Shown here: piece after piece, positions 24,536-32,795 of the stretch
Numbering within the stretch: position 1 is the first letter of the stretch
Layout of the letters: each line of letters opens with the position of its first letter
NCBI GenBank assembly: GCA_003963125.1
Contig: RXJK01000343.1
Location: forward strand, 1 to 32,931
From: Hyphomicrobiales bacterium
GTDB taxonomy: Bacteria; Pseudomonadota; Alphaproteobacteria; Rhizobiales; Hyphomicrobiaceae
DNA length: 32,931 bases
Reading direction: 5' to 3'
Notes under the pieces: model-generated
What the model saw: only the letters and a program-made list of their open reading frames with translations
Told to the model about the DNA's origin: nothing
The model's database searches: none
Program-made: the position numbers and the translations under genes

Positions 24536-26878
24536 TCAGGTCGGATCGTCGAGCGCGTGGTCGGACGTTACGTGCCGCGACGGCCAGATCTTGCGGATGA
24601 GCATGATCAGCGCCGGCAGGAACACGAGGTCGGCGATCAGAGACGCGGTGAGCGTCAGTCCCGAGATCAGGCCGAAGGTGCGCAGGGACGGCAGGTCCGA
24701 GAACACCGTCACGCCGAGGCCGAAGGCGAGCACGAGCGTCGTCAGGATGATGGCGGGCCCCACCAGCACGCGCGCGCGGCGGATGGCGACGTCGGCGCGC
24801 GGCTCGACGTGCTCCTCAATGCTCAGACGGTTGAAGAAGTGGATGAGCGCGTCGATGGAGAGGCCGAAGACCACGAGCAGCGCCACGACGGAGGCGAACT
24901 CCAAGCCGTCGCCGCGCGCCCACAGGTAGGCGCCGGACGCCACCACGGGATAGAGACCGGGCAGCAGGCTCACGAAGGCGACGAAGATCGAGCGGAAGGC
25001 GAGGCCCAGCATGACGGCAGCAAAGGCGACGCAGAGCGGCAGCGCCTCGTTCAGCTGCGAGATCATGCGCGCGCTGTTGCGGGCCGCGATGGCGGGAAGG
25101 CCGGTGACCGAGATGCGGAACTCCGGGTATTCCTTGCGCAGGCCGTCGAGTGCGCCATCGATCTTCTCGACGACGGGGAGAATGCGGCTCGAATCCACGT
25201 CCGGCAGGCGGCCGGTGACGAGCACGGCGTTGCCTTCCTTGGCGATGAAGCGGCGCACGAGATGCTCGGGCAGGATGCCGACGTAGCGCTTCACCGTGTC
25301 GATGCTCTCGTCCCCCGCGTCCTTCAGCCAGCGGCGCAGGCTTTCGAGGCTCCAGACGTTGCCGAGGCCGGCGGTCTTCTCCAGGATCTCGTGGGCCTTG
25401 GCGATGACGGCGAGAGGCCGGTCGCTATAGAGGCTCTCGCCCGTGTTCCACTCGATCATGATGTGCACGGGGTTGGCGCCGGTCAGCTTCTCGTCGATGC
25501 GGCCGGTGGCGCCCAAAGCCTGCTCGCGGTCCGGCACCTGGTCGGCGAGGCGATAGCGCGGTTCGAGCTGCACGTAGGCCGAGGCCAGTGCGATGAAGCT
25601 CGCAAAGCAGATGAGGCTCACCGTCAGCGGCCAGTGCACGACACGATCGACGATCCAGCCGACGAGCTTGCCGAGCGCATCCATCAGGCGATCGGCCGGG
25701 GAGCGGTCGCGGGCGAGCGACGCCTCGTTGCGGATCAGGAACACGCCGAGGATCGGCAAGACGAGGATGATGGCAACGAACGAGATGCCGACGGCGAGCG
25801 AGCCCGCCATGCCAAAGGTGCGGATCAGCCCGGACTGGGAAAACAGCAGCGCGAGGAACGACAACAGCGCCACGCCATGGGCGAGCACACAGGCGGGGCC
25901 AACCACGTGCACGGCAAAGCGCACGGCCTCGAGCTTCTTGTCGCCTTCGCGCAGCCGGATGCGGATCGCCGACACCATCTGCATGCTGTCGGCAAAGCCC
26001 ATCACCATCACGAGCGGCGTCATGATGTTGAGGAAGAGGTTGAGGCGGAAGTCGAGCCAGCCGAGCAGTCCGAGCGACCACAGCACCGCGAGCACCGGCG
26101 GCAGGGCCGCCAGCAGCATCAGCGAAATGCGCTTGAAAAAGATCGCGGCGATGATGGCGCCGAACAGCAGGCCCAAACCGTTATACAAGATCTGGTCGCG
26201 CTCGACGGCGTTGCGGATCTCGAGCTGCATGACGGGCGCGCCCGTCAGATGCGCCTTGAGGCCGAGCGGCGCCACCTCCTTCGTCACCGTGTCCTTGATG
26301 GCGCCGATGATCTCCTTGGCGCCCTGCTCCGCCACCACCTTGCGGTCGAGCGCGATGACGGCCATGGCGAGTTCGCCATCCGCCGACAGGAACTTGCCCG
26401 CCACGATCTCGTTGGAGCGCATCGCCTCGATGATGGCGTCGTACTCGGGCCCGTCGGGCAGGTCGTCCGGCACGATCGGTGCTGCATAGCCCTTCGCGTC
26501 GGGCTTGCCCCGCGCCGACAGCATCGACACGACGCCATCGACGCCTTCGCCGAGTTGCACATCCACGATGGCCTGGCGGAAGGCTTCGAGCTGCGGTTTC
26601 TTCAGGAGGTCCTTGCCCTCGACCACGAGCAGCACGTCGTACTCGCTCGAGGGGAAGCGCCGGTCGATCTCCTCGTAGCGGCGGAATTCCTCGGTGTCGG
26701 TGCGAAACAACTCCGACAGGCTGTCGTCGACCTTGAGCCGTGCCAGGCCCAGGCCTGCCATGACGGAAACCAAGACCACCATGACGGCAGTCACCACGGG
26801 GTGGCGGAGGCTCGCGAGCCCGAGATTTTCCAAGCCGAACGCAAAGGAGCGTCGCGGCGGCTGGGCTGAAGCGTCCAT
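24536..26878 (-). CDS. RND superfamily (MMPL/HpnN-like) transporter
   Basis: A 780-residue inner-membrane transporter with the two-fold RND layout. Membrane helix 1 is at about 27-46. A periplasmic loop (about 47-225, with DDSLSELFRTDTEEFRRYEEIDRRF) precedes helices 2-6 with NGLGLLFGAIIAAIFF and MTPLVMVMGFADSMQM. Helix 7 (ICFASFIALASAYVQLEPRYRLADQVP) is followed by a second periplasmic loop and helices 8-12 with VVALLVVFGLSIDALIHFFNRL. The Asp residues in GFADSM and GLSIDALIHF are where proton-relay residues fall in MMPL-type proteins. No membrane-fusion partner or outer-membrane channel is adjacent, so it may move lipids such as hopanoids rather than drugs (inference). The ATG at 26878 follows GGGGGA; an upstream TTG is less likely. 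Confidence 0.82.
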   Translation of the reverse strand: MDASAQPPRRSFAFGLENLGLASLRHPVVTAVMVVLVSVMAGLGLARLKVDDSLSELFRTDTEEFRRYEEIDRRFPSSEYDVLLVVEGKDLLKKPQLEAFRQAIVDVQLGEGVDGVVSMLSARGKPDAKGYAAPIVPDDLPDGPEYDAIIEAMRSNEIVAGKFLSADGELAMAVIALDRKVVAEQGAKEIIGAIKDTVTKEVAPLGLKAHLTGAPVMQLEIRNAVERDQILYNGLGLLFGAIIAAIFFKRISLMLLAALPPVLAVLWSLGLLGWLDFRLNLFLNIMTPLVMVMGFADSMQMVSAIRIRLREGDKKLEAVRFAVHVVGPACVLAHGVALLSFLALLFSQSGLIRTFGMAGSLAVGISFVAIILVLPILGVFLIRNEASLARDRSPADRLMDALGKLVGWIVDRVVHWPLTVSLICFASFIALASAYVQLEPRYRLADQVPDREQALGATGRIDEKLTGANPVHIMIEWNTGESLYSDRPLAVIAKAHEILEKTAGLGNVWSLESLRRWLKDAGDESIDTVKRYVGILPEHLVRRFIAKEGNAVLVTGRLPDVDSSRILPVVEKIDGALDGLRKEYPEFRISVTGLPAIAARNSARMISQLNEALPLCVAFAAVMLGLAFRSIFVAFVSLLPGLYPVVASGAYLWARGDGLEFASVVALLVVFGLSIDALIHFFNRLSIEEHVEPRADVAIRRARVLVGPAIILTTLVLAFGLGVTVFSDLPSLRTFGLISGLTLTASLIADLVFLPALIMLIRKIWPSRHVTSDHALDDPT

Positions 26879-26920
26879 CAAAGTCCCCCGCGCCAAAGCA
26901 CTGGAAGCGCTCGATTTAAT

Positions 26921-26962
26921 CTGGCAACGCCAAGTGCGCGGCGCAAGGCCGGCGGTTGCCAG
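26921..26962. promoter_or_regulatory. Inverted repeat in the divergent RND/tusA control region
   Basis: Arms CTGGCAAC (26921-26928) and GTTGCCAG (26955-26962) are perfect complements 26 bases apart. The right arm overlaps the candidate -35 of tusA and the left arm is about 43 bases from the RND start codon, so one regulator could control both genes. Confidence 0.4.
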
Positions 26963-26985
26963 TCCGTCCTATTCATGATTATAGG
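26956..26985 (+). promoter_or_regulatory. Candidate sigma-70-type promoter of tusA
   Basis: TTGCCA (5 of 6 to the -35 consensus) at 26956-26961, an 18-base spacer, and TATAGG (4 of 6) at 26980-26985, about 35 bases before the tusA ATG. Confidence 0.4.
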
Positions 26986-27020
26986 CTCTTTCCCGACACA
27001 CCCCGCGGAGCACTCCCCCG

Positions 27021-27245
27021 ATGGCCGACAGGACCCTCGACCTCAAAGGTCTCGCCTGCCCTCTGCCGATTCTCAAGACGAAGAAGGCGCTAACGGAACT
27101 TCCCAAGGGCGGCAAGCTCGAGGTGTTCACGACGGACCCTGGCTCCATCCCCGATTTCCAGGCCTTTTCCGAGGCCACCGGCAACAAGATCCTGGAACAG
27201 ACCGAGGCGAAAGGCGTGTTCCGCTTCGTGCTCGAGCACGCCTGA
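27021..27245 (+). CDS. tusA: TusA-family sulfurtransferase
   Basis: A small cytoplasmic sulfur carrier of 74 residues. The family motif LACPLPILKTKKAL holds the persulfide-forming Cys13, followed by the GGKLEVFTTDPGSIPDF strand region typical of the IF3-like TusA fold. In characterised systems TusA takes sulfur from IscS and passes it on for tRNA thiolation, molybdenum cofactor synthesis or sulfur oxidation. No tusBCDE, dsr or moa gene is nearby, so the specific pathway is open. The gene symbol is a family label, not proof of orthology. A GGAG ribosome-binding site lies upstream. It runs with the aldo/keto reductase gene 61 bases downstream. Confidence 0.85.
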   Translation: MADRTLDLKGLACPLPILKTKKALTELPKGGKLEVFTTDPGSIPDFQAFSEATGNKILEQTEAKGVFRFVLEHA

Positions 27246-27306
27246 GCCCTTCTCCTCCGTCCGACACTTAGCCCAACCGCCGATCGCCAAGCTCCCGGAG
27301 AGCCCC

Positions 27307-28326
27307 ATGCCCGACATGATCTATCGTCCGCTCGGCGCGAGCGGCATGCGCGTCTCGCCCGTGTGCCTCGGCACCATGATGTTCGGAGCGCAGACGGAGC
27401 CAGCCGAAGCCAACCGCATCGTGGCGCACGCGCGCGACCACGGCGTGAACTTCATCGATACGGCGAACGTCTACGTGCAGGGCCGCTCGGAAGAGGTGGT
27501 GGGCGACGCGATCAAGGCGGAGCGGAGCCGCTGGGTGCTCGCCACGAAGGTCGCCCAGCCGATGGGGCCGAACCCGACCGATCGCGGGCTGTCGCGACGG
27601 CATCTGTTCGAGGCGGCGGAGGCGAGCCTGAAGCGGCTCAAGACCGACCACATCGATCTCTACTACATCCACCGCGTCGATCCGGCGACGAGCTGGGAGC
27701 AGACCATCCAGGCCTTCGGCGACCTAATCCGGCAGGGCAAGGTGCGCGAGTGGGCGCTCTCCAACGTGCGCGCCTGGCACATTCCGCACGTCTGGCATCT
27801 GTGCCGGCAGCTCGGCACGCCGGTGCCCGTGGCGCTGCAGCCCTACTACAATCTCATGAACCGGCAGCCTGAGGTGGACGTGCTGCCGGCGGCCAAGGCC
27901 TTCGATCTCGGTGTGGTGCCCTATTCGCCGCTCGCGCGCGGAATCCTGACGGGCAAGTACAAGCCCAACCAGAAGGCGGCTGAAGGCACGCGCGCGGCCC
28001 GCAACGACAAGCGCATGATGGAGGCGGAGTGGCGGCCCGAGAGCCTGCTCATCGCCCAGAAGCTGCTGGAGACGCTGCAAGCGCGCGGCGTCGACATCGC
28101 GCACTGGGCGCTCGCCTGGGTGCTCAACAATGCTTCCGTCACGTCGGCGATCGCGGGCCCGCGCACCTTCGAGCAGTGGACCGGCTACATCGACGCGCTT
28201 GCCTATGCGTGGACGGCGGACGACGAGGTGCTCGCGAATTCGCTCGTGCCGCCCGGGCATGCCTCCGCGCACGGGCACCTCGATCCCGAATACCCGATCG
28301 AAGGCCGCTTCCCGCGCGTCGGGTGA
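27307..28326 (+). CDS. Aldo/keto reductase
   Basis: An NADPH-dependent oxidoreductase of the AKR fold, 339 residues long. The catalytic tetrad is visible: Asp51 and Tyr56 in NFIDTANVY, Lys81 in VLATKV and His122 in YYIHRVD. A cofactor-binding region GVVPYSPLARGILTGKY lies in the second half and a WVLNNASVTSAIAGPRTFEQ segment near the C-terminus. It resembles the YajO/Tas-like branch (VQGRSEEVVGDAIK). The physiological substrate is unknown. The ribosome-binding site CCCGGAGAG precedes the ATG. It ends next to a repeat that could terminate both it and the opposing MFS gene. Confidence 0.88.
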   Translation: MPDMIYRPLGASGMRVSPVCLGTMMFGAQTEPAEANRIVAHARDHGVNFIDTANVYVQGRSEEVVGDAIKAERSRWVLATKVAQPMGPNPTDRGLSRRHLFEAAEASLKRLKTDHIDLYYIHRVDPATSWEQTIQAFGDLIRQGKVREWALSNVRAWHIPHVWHLCRQLGTPVPVALQPYYNLMNRQPEVDVLPAAKAFDLGVVPYSPLARGILTGKYKPNQKAAEGTRAARNDKRMMEAEWRPESLLIAQKLLETLQARGVDIAHWALAWVLNNASVTSAIAGPRTFEQWTGYIDALAYAWTADDEVLANSLVPPGHASAHGHLDPEYPIEGRFPRVG

Positions 28327-28349
28327 GGCCTGCGCCATAACACGCTCCC

Positions 28350-28457
28350 TGTCATCCCGGACGGTGCGCAGCACCGATCCGGGACCCAGGGCCACGCGCA
28401 CCATCCGTCGGCCCTGGGTCCCGGCTCTCCGCGCTTCGCGCTGCGGCCGGGATGACA
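28350..28457. repeat. 108-bp palindromic intergenic repeat, copy B
   Basis: Same length and borders as copy A at 20695-20802; here the terminal inverted repeat extends to CCTGTCATCCCGG/CCGGGATGACAGG (28348-28459). The inner dyad GACCCAGGGCC/GGCCCTGGGTC is better kept than in copy A, so the whole unit could fold as one cruciform. It lies between two converging genes, where it may act as a two-way terminator. Confidence 0.8.
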
Positions 28458-28476
28458 GGAGGAACGCTAGATCGTG

Positions 28477-29733
28477 CTAGCGCATCAGGCTGCGCATGAG
28501 GCCGCGCAGGGCTTCGGGGTGGTTGTGGAGACGCCAGCGGCCGACGAGCCCCGCCACGAGGATGATGCACCCGTTGAGCGTGAGGGTCGCGGTCAGCCCG
28601 ATGCGATCGGCGAGGAAGCCCGCGAGCAGGCCACCCAACGGCGCAGTGCCCGCAAACGACATGCTGTAGAGGCCGATGGCGCGCCCGCGCCACTCATCGG
28701 GCACGGACTGCTGCAGCATGGCGTTGGTCGAATTCACCCCGATCAGCGCAGAGCCGGCGAGCCCGGCGAGCAGCAGCATCGACAACGGCAGCGTGCGCGA
28801 CCAGGCGAAGGCGATCAGGACCGAGCCCGTCACCAGCGGGGCAATGGTCTGCAGGCGCAGTTGCCGGCCGTAGCCCGGCTGCAGCGACAGATAAGCCGCG
28901 GATGCGAGCGCCCCCAGGCCCGCGGCGCTCATGAGCCAGCCCACGGTCGACGACTTCGCATCGAAGAAGTCGGCGACGATGGACGGCATCAGCGGCACGT
29001 AAGGCGTCGCGAACAGGCCGAGCGCCACCACCGTCGGCAGCAGGTAGCGCACGGCCGGGAACGAGAGCAGCACGGACAGCCCCGCGGCCAGCCCCTGGGG
29101 CAGTGCGCTGGAGCGGCCCGAGGCGGTGCGCGCGCTTTCGGGCAGGTGCATGGCCAAGAGCGCGGCGATGATGGCGCCGTAGCTCAGCGCGTTGGCCGCG
29201 AAGCACCAGGCTTCCGACACGTAGGCGAGCGCGAGACCGGCGATCGCGGGGCCCACCATGCGTCCGCCGTTGAACAGCATGGCGCTGACGCCGAGCGCGC
29301 TCGAGATCAGCGCGCGCTCCTCGACGATGTCGCGGATCAGCGTCTGGCGCACGGTCATCTCGAAGGCGTTGGCGATGCCGATCAGCGTGGCGATGGCGAG
29401 GTAGGCCGGGATGAAGACGACATGGCTCCAGGCGAGCGCGGCCAGGAGCCCGGCGCAGGCCGCAAGCACCAGGTCGATCACGATCAGCATCTGCAGCTTC
29501 GGAAAGCGGTCGGTGGCAGCACCCGCCGCGGGCCCCAGCAACAGATAGAAGATGTTGAGCAGGAAGCCCGTCACGCCGAGCAGCAGCGGCGATCCCGACA
29601 GGCGGAACACGAGCCACGCGAGCGCCACCTGCTGGATCCAGCCGCCGATCACCGACACGCTGTGGCCCGCCGCATAGTAGCGGAAGCGCGGCTTTGCCAG
29701 CGCCGGGGGCAGCCATAGGTGCCAGTCGGCCAC
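28477..29733 (-). CDS. MFS transporter, EntS-like
   Basis: A 418-residue inner-membrane protein with about 12 hydrophobic helices. The N-terminus FRYYAAGHSVSVIGGWIQQVALAWLVFRLSGSPLLLG, the PAAGAATDRFPKLQMLIVIDLVLA loop (motif A-like) and the VRQTLIRDIVEERALISSALGVSAMLFNGGRMVGPAIAGL segment are characteristic of the EntS/DUF894 branch of the MFS, which includes enterobactin exporters. No siderophore gene is in the window, so the substrate is open. The start is a GTG at 29733 with AAGAGGATCC upstream; it is the only plausible start before helix 1. It reads toward the aldo/keto reductase gene. Confidence 0.85.
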   Translation of the reverse strand: MADWHLWLPPALAKPRFRYYAAGHSVSVIGGWIQQVALAWLVFRLSGSPLLLGVTGFLLNIFYLLLGPAAGAATDRFPKLQMLIVIDLVLAACAGLLAALAWSHVVFIPAYLAIATLIGIANAFEMTVRQTLIRDIVEERALISSALGVSAMLFNGGRMVGPAIAGLALAYVSEAWCFAANALSYGAIIAALLAMHLPESARTASGRSSALPQGLAAGLSVLLSFPAVRYLLPTVVALGLFATPYVPLMPSIVADFFDAKSSTVGWLMSAAGLGALASAAYLSLQPGYGRQLRLQTIAPLVTGSVLIAFAWSRTLPLSMLLLAGLAGSALIGVNSTNAMLQQSVPDEWRGRAIGLYSMSFAGTAPLGGLLAGFLADRIGLTATLTLNGCIILVAGLVGRWRLHNHPEALRGLMRSLMR

Positions 29734-29986
29734 GGAAACGGATCCTCTTGGATGACGCGCCGGAGCGTTGCCGGCGGAGGAGCAAAGCTAGGCGCCCCGC
29801 CCGCGAGCGGCAAGCGCGCGGACGCCAAAGCTGCCGTGCCTGTGCGTGAGGGTGTGAGGCGCGATGGAGCGGCGTCGGCCGACAGCGCGCTCATCTCATG
29901 CGGCCACGGCGCGGACGGCGGCTCCCCGCATCCACGCACGCCGCTTCACTGACGACCGCTCGCCGCGTCGCATCCCCACCCAAGTA

Positions 29987-30009
29987 ATCTTCGGGCTTGT
30001 CCCGAAGAT
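29987..30009. repeat. Palindromic repeat unit, type 1
   Basis: ATCTTCGGG and CCCGAAGAT form a perfect 9-bp stem with loop CTTGT. Elements of this form are common between genes in alphaproteobacteria. Confidence 0.6.
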
Positions 30010-30096
30010 CCAGCCGGACGAGCGACCGACGTTGCAGAGTGAAAAAGAGGCGTGGAGCGCGATTGAAGGGTGCCGCTCAATCTCGACCTGGCGTGG

Positions 30097-30116
30097 ACCC
30101 CCGCCTTCGCGGGGGT
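30097..30116. repeat. Palindromic repeat unit, type 2
   Basis: ACCCCCGC and GCGGGGGT pair around CTTC, inside the GTGGACCCCCGCCTTCGCGG context seen in widely dispersed alphaproteobacterial intergenic repeats. Confidence 0.6.
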
Positions 30117-30158
30117 GACGTTGGTGGAGTTGGCGAAGGGCGTGCCACACTCTCCGTC

Positions 30159-30178
30159 ATGCCCACGCAGGTGGGCAT
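30159..30178. repeat. Palindromic repeat unit, type 3
   Basis: ATGCCCAC and GTGGGCAT pair around GCAG, preceded by CCGTC and followed by CCACGC. It is a different family from types 1 and 2, 43 bases after type 2. Confidence 0.55.
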
Positions 30179-30362
30179 CCACGCAAGCTTGCCGTGAAAC
30201 GCGACGGTTCCCCAGGGGCAGGACGGTCAGTAAACAAGGACCGCGATAGCATCGCGGGATCGAAACAAGCGGCGATCGCGCGAGAAGGGGACTGACTGAC
30301 CGACGGTCAGCCTCGCAGCGTGCGCGCGGACCGCATGTCTCAAGCGAGGCGCACAGGCCGGA

Positions 30363-30437
30363 TGGTGGGCGATGTAGGGATTGAACCTACGACCCCACCC
30401 GTGTGAAGGGTGTGCTCTCCCGCTGAGCTAATCGCCC
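30363..30437 (-). tRNA. tRNA-Val (anticodon CAC)
   Basis: The minus strand folds as a full cloverleaf. Acceptor arms GGGCGAT and ATCGCCC are followed by discriminator A and an encoded CCA. The D stem is GCTC/GAGC, the anticodon stem CACCC/GGGTG has loop TTCACAC giving anticodon CAC, and the T arm is GTAGG-TTCAATC-CCTAC. It reads the GUG valine codon. It is a typical site for integration of mobile elements, but no integrase or duplicated tRNA end is visible here. Confidence 0.96.
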
Positions 30438-30730
30438 GGCCGTCCAGAGGGGAGCGCGGCTGCGCTCCCACGGGAATGCCCGGGCAGTGCACCGGGCGGC
30501 CCTTCGTGTAGCCGATCCAGTCGCGCGAACCAAGTGGAAAAATGCAGCCTCCGGTAAGGAGTTGCGCCACGCCGCCCGGGACTTGGGGGCCTCGGCATGG
30601 CTTGTCCTGCATAGCTAGGCCCGCTCATTGGGCATGGAACGCGCGCGTGGCTCCGCCGTATATGGACCGACGGCACGCGCTGAGCCTTCGCGTCGTGCCC
30701 GCCACGGGAGTTCGATCGGGAAGAGATGCC

Positions 30731-31801
30731 ATGCGGGTCGCCGACATCGCTGCGCTGAAGGAAGCCTTCGACCGCCAGGCCGTCGTGTGCGGCGAGATGG
30801 GGGCGCCCTTCACGGCGCGGCTCAACCGGGTGCTGGGTGAGCGGCTCGACGATACGACGGCGCTCGGACGCCGCGTCGTCGGCTGGCCGCAGGCAACGTT
30901 ACGCGGCGACCTCGTGCCCTTGCGCTGCTGTGCGGCGCTCAATTTCAAGGTGCGGGGCGGGGTGGCGCCTGCGCTCGCGCGGCTCTATCCGCCGCATGCG
31001 GCCGCTTCTGACGCCGCGCTCTGGGACGCGATCGCGGACACCATCGCACGACACGACGCGAGCCTCGCGGCCTTCCTCGACTCCCCGCCGCAGACCAACG
31101 AGGTTGCGCGCTCGGGCGTGCTGCTGGCGGGCTTCCTCTCCATCGCGGCCGCAACGGGCATGCCGCTCGCGCTCTTCGAACTCGGCGCGAGCGCGGGCCT
31201 CAACCTGATGTTCGATCGCTACGCGTTCGATCTCGGCGAGGGGCGCACCTGGGGACCCGCCGCGGCGGACGTGCGTATTCCTTGCGTATGGACCGGGGAT
31301 GCTCCGTCGCTCGCGACGCCGATCGATGTGGTCTCGCGCGCCGCCGTGGACCTGCGTCCGATCTCGGCATCCGACGCGCAGGATCGCGAGCGCCTCCTCG
31401 CCTACATCTGGCCCGAACAGACCGAGCGCGTGCAGCGCATCGAAGCTGCGCTCGGCATGCTGGCCGCGGAACACGTCACGGTCGAGGCCGACGACGCCGT
31501 CGCCTGGGCGAAGCGCCGCCTGGCCGAACCGCAGGCTGAGAGGACGTGCCGCGTCGTTTATCACAGCGTCTTCCTGCAATACCTGCCGCAGGAGGCGCGA
31601 CAGGCCCTGCGTGCGGTGCTCGAGTCCGCCGGCGCGGCTGCGACAAACGCGCGCCCGTTCGCGTGGCTCGCCATGGAAGCGGCCCCGGATACGCCCATGA
31701 CGTGCCAGCTCACGCTGCGGGTGTGGCCCAGCGGCGAACGGCGCGTGCTCGCCCAGGTCGACTGGCATGGCAAGTGGGCGCGTTTTCCGGCATCATCGTG
31801 A
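30731..31801 (+). CDS. DUF2332 family protein
   Basis: A 356-residue cytoplasmic protein of unknown function. Family features as I remember them: an N-terminal LKEAFDRQAVVCGEMGAPFTARL segment, LDSPPQTNEVARSGVLLAGFL, LFELGASAGLNLMFDRYAFDLG (a Gly-rich loop resembling a SAM-binding motif I), LLAYIWPEQTERVQRIEAAL and VVYHSVFLQYLP near the C-terminus. The ELGASAGLN motif and the downstream acidic VEADDAVAW suggest a class I methyltransferase-like fold, but this is inference. The ATG at 30731 has GGGAAGAGA upstream. The frame is open to 30542, but that part lacks any family resemblance. First of three plus-strand genes with short gaps (28 and 25 bases). Confidence 0.85.
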   Translation: MRVADIAALKEAFDRQAVVCGEMGAPFTARLNRVLGERLDDTTALGRRVVGWPQATLRGDLVPLRCCAALNFKVRGGVAPALARLYPPHAAASDAALWDAIADTIARHDASLAAFLDSPPQTNEVARSGVLLAGFLSIAAATGMPLALFELGASAGLNLMFDRYAFDLGEGRTWGPAAADVRIPCVWTGDAPSLATPIDVVSRAAVDLRPISASDAQDRERLLAYIWPEQTERVQRIEAALGMLAAEHVTVEADDAVAWAKRRLAEPQAERTCRVVYHSVFLQYLPQEARQALRAVLESAGAAATNARPFAWLAMEAAPDTPMTCQLTLRVWPSGERRVLAQVDWHGKWARFPASS

Positions 31802-31829
31802 GCCTTGAGGCTTCACGAGGTTTGAGACG

Positions 31830-32198
31830 ATGACGATCGGGATCGCGCTGCTGCTCGCCGGGCTGATGGGGGCCGGTGGCGTCGCGCTTGCGGCCGCCGC
31901 CGCGCATGCAGCGCCTGGCGCGGGGCTCGAAAGCGCCGCCTACATGCTGCTGTTCCATGCGGCCGCCGTGGTTGCAGGCGCAGCGCTGCTCGAGCGCGAC
32001 ATGGCGTGGCGTCCCGCACTGCTTCTGGCCAGCTTCGGATGGATCATCGGCGCTGCGCTCTTCTCGGGCGACATCTCGCTGCGCGCTTTCACGGGCAACC
32101 GCCTGTTCCCGATGGCGGCGCCCACGGGCGGTACGGTGCTGATCCTCGCCTGGGTGTGCCTTTCGATTGCCGCGATCGGCGCGCTGATCAAGCGCTGA
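31830..32198 (+). CDS. DUF423 family small membrane protein (YgdD-like)
   Basis: A 122-residue inner-membrane protein with four predicted helices: GIALLLAGLMGAGGVALAAAAAH, AAYMLLFHAAAVVAGAALL, PALLLASFGWIIGAALFSGDI and PTGGTVLILAWVCLSIAAIGALI. The HA-----LE-AAYMLLFHAAA spacing, GAALFSGDISLRAFTG and MAAPTGGTVLILAW stretches match the DUF423/YgdD pattern. Function unknown. It is the middle gene of a probable operon with the DUF2332 gene and an unknown gene. Confidence 0.85.
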   Translation: MTIGIALLLAGLMGAGGVALAAAAAHAAPGAGLESAAYMLLFHAAAVVAGAALLERDMAWRPALLLASFGWIIGAALFSGDISLRAFTGNRLFPMAAPTGGTVLILAWVCLSIAAIGALIKR

Positions 32199-32223
32199 CC
32201 GCATCACGGGAGTGGGGAGCGCG

Positions 32224-32769
32224 ATGATCCCTTCGGGCTATCTCTTCAAGCAGGTGACGAGCCGGCCCGATTGGCTGGACGTCCCCGGCCGTCCGCAGCG
32301 CGTCTTCTCCATGAGCGGCTGCATCTCGCGCGATTTCGCCGACTACACGGACGCCTGGCGCCACAATGGCTTCTGGCTGTTCGACGAACCGCAGATCATC
32401 GAGCACTTTGCGACGGCGAACGGCATCAGCCTCGCCGGCCTCACCTGCTTCTACTACGAGACCTTCGAGCAGCAGTACGACGCCGTGACGGCGACGTGGC
32501 AGCCGGTCGTGTTGCATCCGGACTTGCCCACTGCCGTCACGGTACCGACGAAAGCTGCCCTGCATGGGTTCGACGTCGTCGCGTTCAGCGGTGGCACGGG
32601 CGCCGAGTGCTCGCCGCTGTCCTGCAACAGCCTCGCCGAAGAGGTTGCCGTCAACGATCGCTGCCTGTTCGACACGTTCGAGGAGGCCAAACGCGCGCTG
32701 GAAAGCGGTCTCTTCCGCAACGCCGAGCCCGGCCCGTATCGCATCGTCGCCGTGTATGTGGTGGGTTAG
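32224..32769 (+). CDS. Hypothetical protein, 181 residues
   Basis: I recognise no family. The start is the ATG at 32224, preceded by TGGGGAGCGCG; a GTG 12 bases earlier is in frame but adds only four residues. There is no signal peptide or membrane helix. Composition is balanced with many aromatic residues, e.g. FWLFDEPQIIEHFA, CFYYETFEQQYDAVTATWQPV and RIVAVYVVG. It has four Cys residues (positions near 32, 79, 129 and 134, the last two in ECSPLSC) plus one in DRC, which might bind a metal. It looks like a genuine soluble protein and is probably co-transcribed with the DUF423 gene 25 bases upstream. Confidence 0.75.
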   Translation: MIPSGYLFKQVTSRPDWLDVPGRPQRVFSMSGCISRDFADYTDAWRHNGFWLFDEPQIIEHFATANGISLAGLTCFYYETFEQQYDAVTATWQPVVLHPDLPTAVTVPTKAALHGFDVVAFSGGTGAECSPLSCNSLAEEVAVNDRCLFDTFEEAKRALESGLFRNAEPGPYRIVAVYVVG

Positions 32770-32795
32770 ACGCGATCAGTGCAATCCGCAGTTCG

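Larger units (their letters stand above)
29734..30362. other. Gene-free region with three kinds of palindromic repeat
   Basis: About 630 bases between the EntS-like gene and tRNA-Val. I find no protein gene: the frames that cross it are built from the repeats themselves. It contains three different stem-loop elements (listed separately) within 200 bases. The rest is unstructured high-GC DNA. Confidence 0.6.

Noticed and set aside
24557-26869. A 770-codon plus-strand open frame opposite the RND transporter
   Set aside because: Shadow of a high-GC coding strand: His/Gln/Asp-rich without a domain or ribosome-binding site, whereas the minus strand gives a complete RND protein.
28348-28459. The 108-bp repeat as an insertion sequence
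   Set aside because: It has inverted ends but is far too short for a transposase, and no target duplication is visible; a non-autonomous palindromic repeat fits better.
29896-30197. Short frames between the EntS-like gene and tRNA-Val
   Set aside because: They are made from palindromic repeats (e.g. SGQARRLLGW, TPAKAGVHA) and are a known source of false small genes.
30363-30437. tRNA-Val as an integration site for a genomic island
   Set aside because: No integrase, no repeated tRNA 3' end and no change in base composition beside it in this window.
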